42,910 nt of DNA from Lysobacterales bacterium (GTDB lineage Bacteria; Pseudomonadota; Gammaproteobacteria; Xanthomonadales; Wenzhouxiangellaceae): positions 1-42,910 of the forward strand of contig PBLG01000005.1 in NCBI GenBank assembly GCA_002722315.1, given 5' to 3'. How positions within the stretch are numbered: the first letter of the stretch is position 1; each line of letters opens with the position of its first letter. The notes under the pieces were generated by a model. It was not told the DNA's origin. It was given only the letters and a program-made list of their open reading frames with translations, and did not search any database. Of this stretch, positions 36,595-42,910 are shown in pieces. Made by a program: the position numbers and the translations under genes.

Positions 36595-36783
36595 TCAAAG
36601 GTCTCCCCCACTTCCGTAGCTGGCCATCAAAATGTCCTGCACGCGCCTCTCCCTGGCGAGCGCGGCCAAGGCCGTGATCGTCTCGCGCGTCTGTACGCTG
36701 GAATCCGACCCGATCGCGCAGATCAAATCGCCGCAACCCAGATCAAACGAGTAATCCGCTCCTGCCGCGAGGTTTCCCGGAAC
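36595..36783 (-). pseudogene. Short open remnant, no start codon
   Basis: An uninterrupted 62-codon frame on the minus strand (…DYSFDLGCGDLICAIGSDSS… ending ILMASYGSGGDL) has protein-like composition. It is bounded upstream by a stop and lacks a plausible start codon or ribosome-binding site. It may be the 3' remnant of a deleted gene; I do not recognise it. Confidence 0.3.
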
Positions 36784-36827
36784 CTACACCAGGCGACTGC
36801 TTGATCCGACTGTTTGCCTCAGGGCGG

Positions 36828-36995
36828 TCAACGACGTCGCGGGTCAAAAAGCAACTTGCCCCAGAAGATCAATTCGAAAACTGCGCCGATGGCGATCAGA
36901 AACCAGAAGCCGACCGTGAATCCAACGCCGTAACTGACAGCGGCCGCGGCGAATAACAGAAAAAGTATCAAATATCGATTTGTACTGATAGCCAC
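36828..36995 (-). CDS. Small two-helix membrane protein
   Basis: The 55-aa frame begins at GTG 36995, seven nt after GAGGAG, and encodes MAISTNRYLILFLLFAAAAV followed by a second hydrophobic stretch (FTVGFWFLIAIGAVFELIFW) and a basic tail (DPRRR). It looks like a genuine two-pass inner-membrane miniprotein of unknown function. It lies downstream of two other small membrane-protein genes on the same strand. Confidence 0.6.
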   Translation of the reverse strand: MAISTNRYLILFLLFAAAAVSYGVGFTVGFWFLIAIGAVFELIFWGKLLFDPRRR

Positions 36996-37159
36996 GACCT
37001 TTCTCCTCGCTGTGTACGGGCGACAGACCTGAACACTGTCTTGTTCGCTATGTTGGCATCTCCGATAAAAGAATATCATCAGCAGTGGATAATGTTGAAC
37101 TCCTGACTGATACCTATACCGAGACGGCGCTGCCAGCAAGCCGTACCAAGCCATTTCGC

Positions 37160-37453
37160 TTACCACTTGGCAATGCCCTTGGCTATAGGCCGTGCAAATC
37201 TGATCAGGAGCCATCCCCACGCGACAATAGTCAAAAAACTCAGGACCGCCCAATACCCCATCCGGCCGAAAGCGCCCTTGATTTCCATAGTCATGCCGCG
37301 CGGCAACTCCTGCGGAAAACCGGAGGCGGCCGATAAGGCTGCCATGACCTGGAAGAAGACCATCGTGGTCAGAATCAGCCCGACAAGAATTGTTATCACG
37401 CCGATCAATCGCAGCGCGACTGTAGTCAGATTTCTTACTGTTTCCTGGTCCAT
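37160..37453 (-). CDS. Small membrane protein, unknown
   Basis: The 97-aa protein starts at ATG 37453 with GGAG 7 nt upstream. Two hydrophobic segments (IGVITILVGLILTTMVFFQV near the N-terminus, YWAVLSFLTIVAWGWLLI near the C-terminus) flank a soluble loop (SGFPQELPRGMTMEIKGAFG). No known family is recognised. It lies 71 bp after the zinc-ribbon protein gene. Confidence 0.65.
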   Translation of the reverse strand: MDQETVRNLTTVALRLIGVITILVGLILTTMVFFQVMAALSAASGFPQELPRGMTMEIKGAFGRMGYWAVLSFLTIVAWGWLLIRFARPIAKGIAKW

Positions 37454-37524
37454 TCAACGACTCCAATGATTTGAATTCAACATTCGATAATCCGCGCACG
37501 TTGTCGCATTACCGTTTCGTCTTC

Positions 37525-37923
37525 CTACCCACTGCGCCGTGAATCCGATATCTGATGGCGCTGGCGCCTGAGATCTGCCAGACGTTGCCTGACCCCCAGG
37601 AGCTTGGGCCTTTCGGCCTTGATACTGGCCCACGGCGCGCCGGCAATCAGCCCGGGCGGCGCCAGCCAGGCGATTGTTGCAACTGCGAGTACGACGAGCA
37701 TTTCGCCGACGAAGCCGTCGTGCTGGAACAACGCGGATGACAGCCAGGGCCCCAACCCGACCGCGACCGCTCCCACGGCGGCCCAGGCACCCGTCGCCAC
37801 GGCCTTGAGCCGATAGCCGCAAACGTGGCAGTCGAGCTTCTTGCCCCGATAGAGCTCGCTGACCTCCAGCGGATGCAGGCGCGTATGGCAGTTGGCGCAG
37901 GCTTCGGGTTGGTCCATCACCAT
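37525..37923 (-). CDS. Zinc-ribbon membrane protein, unknown
   Basis: The 132-aa protein (or 130 aa from the second ATG, MDQPEACANC) has two CxxC knuckles (CANC and CHVC) forming a probable N-terminal zinc ribbon. Two membrane segments (ATGAWAAVGAVAVGLGPWL and EMLVVLAVATIAWLAPPGLI) and a basic C-terminus follow. It is the first of three small membrane-protein genes on the minus strand. The function is unknown. Confidence 0.65.
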   Translation of the reverse strand: MVMDQPEACANCHTRLHPLEVSELYRGKKLDCHVCGYRLKAVATGAWAAVGAVAVGLGPWLSSALFQHDGFVGEMLVVLAVATIAWLAPPGLIAGAPWASIKAERPKLLGVRQRLADLRRQRHQISDSRRSG

Positions 37924-38034
37924 ATTTTAACGATCATTACGGAGATCGCCCGGGCCACTTCATTCCCCTCCGAACATCGCCCATGAATCACCTCCAGCAG
38001 ATTGTTTTTAATGGATTTTAATATCTTGATACTA

Positions 38035-38040
38035 TATACT
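38035..38040 (+). promoter_or_regulatory. -10 element upstream of first HNH gene
   Basis: TATACT lies in a strongly AT-rich leader (38001-38045) that shares TACTATATACTT and TTGAACA with the leader of the second HNH gene (42030-42060). The spacing to the start codon is about 40 bp. Confidence 0.45.
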
Positions 38041-38079
38041 TGAACAGTCTTCAAGAAAAAATATCCGGGGATTTTGATC

Positions 38080-39447
38080 ATGGCGCTTCCAGCACAGAAC
38101 CAGCCCGAATTCCAGCCGCGCAAGCTCGCCGAAATCGAAGACCAGATTACCGAACTGGCCGCGCACATCCACGCCGCGACATTTCAGCTGCTGGAACTGA
38201 TCCGCGAATTCGACGAGCGCGAAGGCTGGGGCGGGCCCGGTCTGAAATCGTGTGCCCACTGGCTTAACTGGAAATGCGGAATCGGCCTCGGGGCGGCCCG
38301 GGAAAAGGTGCGGGTCGCGCATGCATTGAAGGATCTGTCAATGATCAGCGCCGATTTCCGCCAGGGCCGGATCAGCTTCTCCAAGGTCCGCGCCATGACG
38401 CGTGTCGCGACACCCGAGACCGAGGATTACCTGTTGACGATCGCACGGCACGGGACGGCGTCGCATGTTGAAAAGCTGGTCAGTCAATTTCGAAAGGTCA
38501 AGCGCATCGAGGCCATGGAGGCCGAGGAACAACGCCACGACCTGCGCCAGATGGACTGGCACGTCGACGACGACGGCAGCTACGTCTTCAAGGCACGACT
38601 CACGCCGGAACAGGGCAAGCGCGTCGTCAAGGCCATCGAATCTGCGATGGACGAGGAATTCGAGGAACGCAAAAACGTTTCCGCGGAAACGTCCGACCGA
38701 CCAGCCACCGATCCGGCCAGCGATCCCGTCGCGCAGCGCCGGGCCGATGCGCTTGCAAGAGTTGCCGAAGGATTCCTGGTCGGCACGGCCGGCACCAACG
38801 GCGGCGAGCGCACGACCATTCACCTCCACACCGATCCCGACACGCTGCGCCACGACGGCGAAGGCGCTGAAAGCCGCCTCGACACCGGCGCACACGTTTC
38901 CGCGGAAACGTCCAGACGCCTGGCATGTGATTGCGCAGTTGTCCACTGGGACGACGACAAAGCCGGCGATCCCCTGAACATCGGCCGACGCAGCCGAAGC
39001 ATCCCGCCCGCCATCCGCCGCGCGTTACAGAAACGCGACAAGGGATGCAAATTCCCGGGATGCACCGCGCATAGATTTATAGATGCGCACCATATCCAGC
39101 ATTGGTCAGACGGGGGTGCAACGAAAATGGACAATCTCGTCCTGCTCTGCCGCCATCACCATCGCCTGGTGCACGAAGGCGGCTACGGCGTCCGCATGAC
39201 CGACAAGGGCATCCCGAAATTCACCGATCCGACTGGCCGAACCATCCCGCAAGTCGCCGAAACACGTTTCCGCGGAAACGTCCTCGCGCTACGACGACGG
39301 AACGACAAGGCCGGGCTCGGTATCACGCCCGACACACCGATTCCGCTCTGGGAAGGCGAGAAAATGGACGACAGCATGGCGGTCGAGGCGCTGCTGTGGC
39401 TGGAATCGCCTAAAGCCGCGCAGATCGAATCTAGAGAAATGCCATGA
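38080..39447 (+). CDS. DUF222-HNH endonuclease (13E12-like), copy 1
   Basis: The 455-aa protein has an N-terminal helical DUF222 domain (~20-290; AHIHAATFQLLELIREFDER, ISFSKVRAMTRVATPETEDY) and a C-terminal HNH nuclease at ~320-375. The nuclease has CKFPGC, then DAHHIQHWSDGGATKMDNLV and LCRHHHRLVHEGG with all expected His/Asn/Cys residues. Proteins of this type occur in multiple copies in many genomes; their role is unclear. Three exact copies of an 18-bp palindrome lie in the coding region (38675, 38894, 39264). The stop overlaps the next ORF by ATGA. A near-identical paralogue starts at 42073. Confidence 0.93.
   Translation: MALPAQNQPEFQPRKLAEIEDQITELAAHIHAATFQLLELIREFDEREGWGGPGLKSCAHWLNWKCGIGLGAAREKVRVAHALKDLSMISADFRQGRISFSKVRAMTRVATPETEDYLLTIARHGTASHVEKLVSQFRKVKRIEAMEAEEQRHDLRQMDWHVDDDGSYVFKARLTPEQGKRVVKAIESAMDEEFEERKNVSAETSDRPATDPASDPVAQRRADALARVAEGFLVGTAGTNGGERTTIHLHTDPDTLRHDGEGAESRLDTGAHVSAETSRRLACDCAVVHWDDDKAGDPLNIGRRSRSIPPAIRRALQKRDKGCKFPGCTAHRFIDAHHIQHWSDGGATKMDNLVLLCRHHHRLVHEGGYGVRMTDKGIPKFTDPTGRTIPQVAETRFRGNVLALRRRNDKAGLGITPDTPIPLWEGEKMDDSMAVEALLWLESPKAAQIESREMP
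38675..38692. repeat. 18-bp perfect palindrome ACGTTTCCGCGGAAACGT, copy 1
   Basis: It lies inside HNH copy 1 and is translated as (N)VSAETS. It is one of five exact copies in the window, all within the two HNH genes. Confidence 0.9.
38894..38911. repeat. 18-bp palindrome, copy 2
   Basis: It is the same 18-mer inside HNH copy 1, read in the same frame as copy 1 ((H)VSAETS), 219 bp further on. Confidence 0.9.
39264..39281. repeat. 18-bp palindrome, copy 3, in a different reading frame
   Basis: It is the same 18-mer in HNH copy 1 downstream of the HNH motif, but shifted relative to the codons so that it reads TRFRGNV. The nucleotide sequence is conserved while the encoded peptide is not. Confidence 0.9.
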
Positions 39448-39752
39448 GCAACAACATCGAAGTCCGCTACCTCTACCGGGACGGCAGCAACAACAAGAAG
39501 TGCCAATCGATAGTCGTCGCCAATCCTGACGGCATTACGCCTGAACAGTTCAAAGAAGCAATCCGCTCACGATTTAGCGATCTACAGGTCTGGCCGGATA
39601 TTTTGCACTTCCAGCCGGAAAAGCTAGGTTGGCCGACTGCGTATTTTCCGGGCCATGATTTGAGAGGCGAAGATCTGAATGTGCATGAGATCGACGAAAT
39701 CACATTGACCGATGCAGCCGGCACGGTTCACTCACACCCCCTGCTAACTTAG
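39444..39752 (+). CDS. Small protein coupled to the HNH nuclease, unknown
   Basis: The 102-aa soluble protein (MSNNIEVRYLYRDGSNNKKC..., FPGHDLRGEDLNVHEIDEIT) starts inside the HNH stop codon (ATGA, 39444-39447), so translation is probably coupled. Its base composition is lower in GC than the core genes. It is acidic towards the C-terminus. By position it could be an inhibitor or partner of the nuclease, but I recognise no family and this is inference. Confidence 0.7.
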   Translation: MSNNIEVRYLYRDGSNNKKCQSIVVANPDGITPEQFKEAIRSRFSDLQVWPDILHFQPEKLGWPTAYFPGHDLRGEDLNVHEIDEITLTDAAGTVHSHPLLT

Positions 39753-39813
39753 TTCGGAATAGGTAACCTTTGGTTCTATGCACATTACACGACCTGACCC
39801 TTGGATTCTACAC

Positions 39814-39866
39814 TCAACATACCAAAAACAGAACCACCGATCCAGCATCGCGAGAATACGGGCACT
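39814..39866. repeat. Dispersed ~50-bp repeat, copy 2
   Basis: It matches the copy at 35521 (31 of 36 over the first part). It lies in the spacer between the small HNH-linked gene and the VIT transporter gene, which converge. Confidence 0.5.
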
Positions 39867-39938
39867 CGTCTGTTACCCGCCACCTTCCAGCGTGCTGGAC
39901 GATCACTACCAACGTCCCGGATGCATGAGCATTTCATA

Positions 39939-40628
39939 TTAGGCAACGACACCGAAAATTCGACCCACTCCGGCTGTCAACGCCATTGCGAGCGCACCCC
40001 AGAATGTAACTCTGATAGCACCGACGGTTATCGATGCCCCACCCGCACGCGCCGCAATACCGCCAAGAAGGGCAAGAAAAACCAGAGAAAATACAGCGAC
40101 GAGAATTATCAGCAAGTCAACGGGAACAACCCACGCAACCGCTAATGGAAGGGCAGCACCAATTGTAAAGGTTCCCGCTGAAGAAAACGCGGCTTGAGCT
40201 GGCCGCGCACTACCATTCTCCGGGATACCTATTTCATCTCTGGCATGCGCTCCAAGGGCATCATGCGCCATAAGTTGTTCAGCTACTTTCCGAGCCAGCA
40301 ATGGCTCAACACCTCGTCCTTCATAAATTGTGGCAAGTTCTTTTTTTTCAGACTCGATATCGTCTCTTAACGATTTTTTTTCAAGCGCAAGATCTGCGTT
40401 TTCAGTATCAGACTGGGAACTGACGGATACGTACTCGCCAGCAGCCATGGACATAGCCCCTGCGACCAGGCCGGAAACACCGGCCAAAAGGACTCCTTCA
40501 TGTGCAGTGCTCGCAGCTGCAACACCAATAATAAGGCTTGCAGTTGAAACTATTCCATCGTTTGCGCCGAGTACGGCTGCACGCAACCACCCTACGCGAT
40601 GTGATCTGTGTATTTCTGCATGACTCAT
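39939..40628 (-). CDS. VIT1/CCC1-family iron/manganese transporter
   Basis: The 229-aa membrane protein has the family signature VLGANDGIVSTASLIIGVAAA, then GLVAGAMSMAAGEYVSVSSQ, a cytoplasmic helical loop rich in Glu and Lys (~70-130), and three further helices (TIGAALPLAVAWVV, LIILVAVFSLVFLALLG, VTFWGALAMALTAGVGRIFG). Relatives export Fe2+ or Mn2+ from the cytoplasm. The bacterial members' metal is usually not known. The gene is AT-richer than the core genes here (many AAA/TTT codons), suggesting transfer. Confidence 0.92.
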   Translation of the reverse strand: MSHAEIHRSHRVGWLRAAVLGANDGIVSTASLIIGVAAASTAHEGVLLAGVSGLVAGAMSMAAGEYVSVSSQSDTENADLALEKKSLRDDIESEKKELATIYEGRGVEPLLARKVAEQLMAHDALGAHARDEIGIPENGSARPAQAAFSSAGTFTIGAALPLAVAWVVPVDLLIILVAVFSLVFLALLGGIAARAGGASITVGAIRVTFWGALAMALTAGVGRIFGVVA

Positions 40629-40804
40629 ATGATTTCCCGTTGACTGCCGTCAGGCCTGCCGCAGCTACTGAAATCATGCATCAAATCAAACCCCACGGCA
40701 ACCTGGCTTACCCCCTCACCGGCGCCCCGGCGCGCCACGGATCGCTTGGGCCGATGACGCGGCCGGCACCGGCAGCACAAGGATGAGAATGCGGAAATGC
40801 CCGG

Positions 40805-41437
40805 TCAGCTGTAGCGCGGGGAAAGCTTTTCGACTATGGCCGGGAACTTCTCGAATATTGCAGGTGCGAATTTCCAACCGCTTTCGGAGTCCAGTATCGA
40901 CATGACCTCGTCTTTGCTCCTCGCCTGTCGGTAGGGACGCACGCTGCGCATCGCGTCGTATGCATCGACCAGGGCAACAATCTGTGACAAGAAGGGAATG
41001 GCCTCGGCCCGCAGACCGTCCGGGTAACCGCTTCCGTCATAGTTCTCGTGGTGATGCCGGATCACTTTGGCGATCTTATCGGCCCCCGGAAGAGTCGTCG
41101 CCTTTATGATGCGCTCGCCCTTTTCAGAATGGGTTTTCATAAATTCCCATTCCTGATCGTCAAAACGGGATTCCTTGAGAAGGATGGCATCCGGGATGCC
41201 GATCTTGCCCACATCATGAAAACGTGCACAAAGGCGCAGCTCGTCCATGTCAAACTTACTTATCCCCAGCGCCCGACCGAGCGCCTCGGCGAGCATTACC
41301 ACCCGGTCACAGTGATGCCGAGTATGCTCGTCCCGCTCGTGAAGGGCAATGGTGAGCGCCTTGGTCGATCGGAATCGGTGCCCGTATCGGGCGGTCCGCT
41401 TCATCTGGTTATCGAGCTTCTCAAGTATGGACCACAT
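40805..41437 (-). CDS. HD-GYP domain phosphodiesterase
   Basis: The 210-aa protein consists almost wholly of an HD-GYP domain: HERDEHTRHHCDRV, HD dyad His74-Asp75 in ARFHDVGKIGIPD, HHHENYDGSGYPDGL and VALVDAYDAM. This type hydrolyses c-di-GMP (or related cyclic dinucleotides) with a di-iron centre. The start ATG 41437 follows a GGGGGAG site. It is last in a minus-strand group with two short ORFs. The GGDEF protein at 35641 is a plausible functional counterpart. Confidence 0.92.
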   Translation of the reverse strand: MWSILEKLDNQMKRTARYGHRFRSTKALTIALHERDEHTRHHCDRVVMLAEALGRALGISKFDMDELRLCARFHDVGKIGIPDAILLKESRFDDQEWEFMKTHSEKGERIIKATTLPGADKIAKVIRHHHENYDGSGYPDGLRAEAIPFLSQIVALVDAYDAMRSVRPYRQARSKDEVMSILDSESGWKFAPAIFEKFPAIVEKLSPRYS

Positions 41438-41475
41438 TTTCTCCCCCTCGGCCGGGAAGGTTCCAGCCTACATCA

Positions 41476-41649
41476 TTACTCCGGGAGACAATGTATACCC
41501 ATTCTCGAACGCCGCGCTGAATTGCAAAGACCGTCAAATTTCTTGTACATAGGCCAGCCGACCGGTCGCAGGATCATGTCGTTTAGCGAAACCAGGTCTT
41601 CATCCAAGTCGGAGAACGGCTCCTCAAGAAATGCCAGAGTCTTTTTCAT
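41476..41649 (-). CDS. Small ORF upstream of the HD-GYP gene
   Basis: The 57-aa frame (MKKTLAFLEEPFSDLDEDLV…GIHCLPE) starts at ATG 41649 with an AGGT-type site, overlaps the 3' end of the preceding 82-aa gene by 26 bp, and ends 38 bp before the HD-GYP ATG. The composition is protein-like and acidic at the N-terminus. The overlap suggests coupling. The function is unknown. Confidence 0.45.
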   Translation of the reverse strand: MKKTLAFLEEPFSDLDEDLVSLNDMILRPVGWPMYKKFDGLCNSARRSRMGIHCLPE

Positions 41650-41872
41650 AATACCTGCGCCTTCCCTTGATTCGCCCTGCTTCCACCTCTATGGCTCCCC
41701 AGAGCAACATTGATACACACAGCGCATATCCGAAATAAGCCCCGGACAATTTGCTGGTCATCGCATCGTCATCAGTGCCGAAATAGCCGGCGCACATAAA
41801 TGCCGACACAAGCAGCAAGGCTGCAACCCAGTGCTTTTTGGTCCATCTTTCGGAAACGTAGAAGTTTTCCAC
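41624..41872 (-). CDS. Small membrane protein, unknown
   Basis: The 82-aa frame starts at GTG 41872, 8 nt after AAGGA. It has two hydrophobic segments (HWVAALLLVSAFMCAGYFG and AYFGYALCVSMLLWGAIEV) separated by a short acidic loop with a basic C-terminus (GRIKGRRRYY). It is the first gene of the group leading to HD-GYP. No family is recognised. Confidence 0.55.
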   Translation of the reverse strand: MENFYVSERWTKKHWVAALLLVSAFMCAGYFGTDDDAMTSKLSGAYFGYALCVSMLLWGAIEVEAGRIKGRRRYYEKDSGIS

Positions 41873-42013
41873 AGATCCTGTCCTTGATGTACGAGTTGAA
41901 CGAAGCTGTCAGAAGGCGTCATCAGTCGTCGGTCTGGGCCACTTTGCGCCCTGACATGTGCCTGTCGCGACGGTGAAAAACGCGGAGAAGCTAAGCGTAA
42001 TCCATTGTTTTAA

Positions 42014-42051
42014 TTGAATTCAGACTAGTTTTACTATATACTTTTATAGTA
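42014..42051 (+). promoter_or_regulatory. Promoter and inverted repeat upstream of second HNH gene
   Basis: TTGAAT (42014-42019), a 17-bp spacer and TATACT (42037-42042) form a good sigma-70 promoter. TACTATA-N6-TATAGTA (42032-42051) overlaps the -10. The leader of the first HNH gene lacks an 11-bp piece here and therefore lacks this inverted repeat. Confidence 0.6.
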
Positions 42052-42072
42052 CTTGAACAAGTGGTATCCGTT

Positions 42073-42910
42073 ATGCTCAACGTAGCAGCCCTTGAGCCTG
42101 TTTCCCCGGCCGGCAAGCTCGCAGAAATTGAAGACCAGATCACCGAACTGTCCGCGCACATCCACGCCGCGACGTTCCGGCTGTTGGAACTGATCCGCGA
42201 ATTCGACGAGCGCGAGGGCTGGGGCGGCCCGGGACTACGATCCTGCGCGCATTGGCTCAACTGGAAGTGCGGCATTGGTTTGGGCGCGGCAAGAGAAAAG
42301 GTGCGGGTCGCGCATGCATTGAAGGATCTGCCAATGATCAGCGCCGATTTCCGCCAGGGCCGGATCAGCTTCTCCAAGGTCCGCGCCATGACGCGTGTCG
42401 CGACACCCGAGACCGAGGATTACCTGTTGACGATCGCACGGCACGGGACAGCGTCGCATGTTGAAAAGCTGGTCAGTCAATTTCGAAAGGTCAAGCGCAT
42501 CGAGGCCATGGAAGCCGAAATCCACCGCCACGACATGCGCGAGTTGAACTGGTACGTCGACGACGACGGCAGTTATGTACTCAAAGCGAGGTTCACGCCG
42601 GAACAGGGCGAGCGAGTCGTCAAGGCCATCGAATCTGCGATGGACGAGGAATTCCAGGAACGCAAAAACGTTTCCGCGGAAACGTCCGACCGACCAGCCA
42701 TCGATCCGGCCAGCGATCCCGTCGCCCAGCGCCGGGCCGATGCGCTCGCACGAGTTGCAGAAGGATTCCTGGGTGGCACGGCCGGCAGCAGCGGCGGCGA
42801 GCGCACGACCATTCACCTCCACACGGATCCCGACACGCTGCGCCACGACGGCGAAGGCGCTGAAAGCCGCCTCGACACCGGCGCACACGTTTCCGCGGAA
42901 ACGTCCAGAC
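42073..42910 (+). CDS. DUF222-HNH endonuclease, copy 2, 5' part
   Basis: The frame starts at ATG 42073 and runs off the right window edge after about 279 codons, so only the DUF222 part is visible and the HNH motif would lie beyond. It is a close paralogue of the gene at 38080. Most of 42301-42518 is about 99% identical to 38308-38525, while the segments on either side are nearer 84%. Two 18-bp palindromes (42668, 42887) lie at the same places as copies 1 and 2 in the first gene. Unlike copy 1, the N-terminal dozen residues differ completely (MLNVAALEPVSPAG). Confidence 0.92.
   Translation, partial: MLNVAALEPVSPAGKLAEIEDQITELSAHIHAATFRLLELIREFDEREGWGGPGLRSCAHWLNWKCGIGLGAAREKVRVAHALKDLPMISADFRQGRISFSKVRAMTRVATPETEDYLLTIARHGTASHVEKLVSQFRKVKRIEAMEAEIHRHDMRELNWYVDDDGSYVLKARFTPEQGERVVKAIESAMDEEFQERKNVSAETSDRPAIDPASDPVAQRRADALARVAEGFLGGTAGSSGGERTTIHLHTDPDTLRHDGEGAESRLDTGAHVSAETSR
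42668..42685. repeat. 18-bp palindrome, copy 4
   Basis: It is the same 18-mer inside HNH copy 2, read as (N)VSAETS, equivalent in position to the copy at 38675. Confidence 0.9.
42887..42904. repeat. 18-bp palindrome, copy 5
   Basis: It is the same 18-mer inside HNH copy 2, read as (H)VSAETS, equivalent in position to the copy at 38894. Confidence 0.9.

Noticed and set aside
36592..36804. 70-codon plus-strand ORF
   Set aside because: It is opposite a more protein-like remnant on the minus strand, with no start signals or recognisable features.
39801..40145. 114-codon plus-strand ORF overlapping the VIT transporter gene
   Set aside because: It begins in the dispersed repeat and runs antisense through the 3' end of the transporter gene. 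There is no ribosome-binding site and the composition is not protein-like.
38080..42910. HNH nuclease genes as part of an intein, group I intron or restriction-modification system
   Set aside because: There is no host gene interruption, no methyltransferase and no self-splicing motifs; the DUF222-HNH arrangement is free-standing.

Overview
The window looks like the chromosome of a GC-rich gammaproteobacterium. I would guess the Xanthomonadales/Wenzhouxiangellaceae area, with low certainty. The evidence is a glyW-cysT-leuZ type tRNA order (Gly-GCC, Cys-GCA, Leu-UAA), a clpS-clpA pair next to infA, an mnmA-hflD pair, a thrS-infC pair, a secreted protein with an 'FADGFE' sequence, and the marine-proteobacterial type of dedicated sortase cassette. 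Nothing indicates a plasmid or prophage.

Layout. 1-370: 5' part of a secreted FGE/sulfatase-modifying-factor-like protein. 855-1694: three tRNA genes, with two inverted-repeat-bounded repeat elements between Cys and Leu. 1847-4522: an unusual GT2-GtrA-GT39/ArnT-like fusion protein. 4661-7697: infA converging on clpS-clpA. 7848-10759: glyoxylate shunt (aceB-aceA), divergent from a LysR regulator with a clear palindromic operator between them. 11966-16539: mnmA-hflD and acnA. 16716-18422: an IS1634-type transposase with an apparently leaderless promoter. 18496-21012: a two-gene unit, a small acidic protein followed by a TIR-transmembrane-TPR protein. 21247-23739: thrS-infC, with infC starting at ATC. 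The unit ends at a strong terminator rather than continuing into rpmI-rplT. 23740-24272: a nested repeat cluster abutting tRNA-Val. 24407-27898: dnaE. 27918-33771: dedicated sortase system (sensor kinase, response regulator, VIT/vWA target, sortase, and a small coupled ORF). 33838-35094: an octaheme cytochrome c resembling hydroxylamine oxidoreductases. 35258-42910: an accessory-looking region with a frameshifted small lipoprotein, a PAS-GGDEF protein, small membrane proteins, two DUF222-HNH nuclease paralogues, a VIT/CCC1 transporter and an HD-GYP phosphodiesterase.

How the genes work together. AceB and AceA form the glyoxylate bypass, and AcnA supplies isocitrate. ClpS and ClpA form an N-degron adaptor/unfoldase pair. 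The sortase cassette is self-contained: the kinase/regulator pair diverges from the target and its processing enzyme. A diguanylate cyclase and an HD-GYP phosphodiesterase about 5 kb apart could make and degrade c-di-GMP.

Most unusual signals. (1) An exact 18-bp palindrome occurs five times inside the two HNH nuclease genes and is kept in two different reading frames, so it appears to be maintained or spread as DNA. (2) A family of inverted-repeat-bounded elements sits beside tRNA genes and splits a conserved tRNA cluster. (3) A TIR-TPR protein is coupled to an unrecognised small protein. (4) The dedicated sortase target has a degenerate sorting motif. These calls come from reading the sequence alone; no database search was possible.
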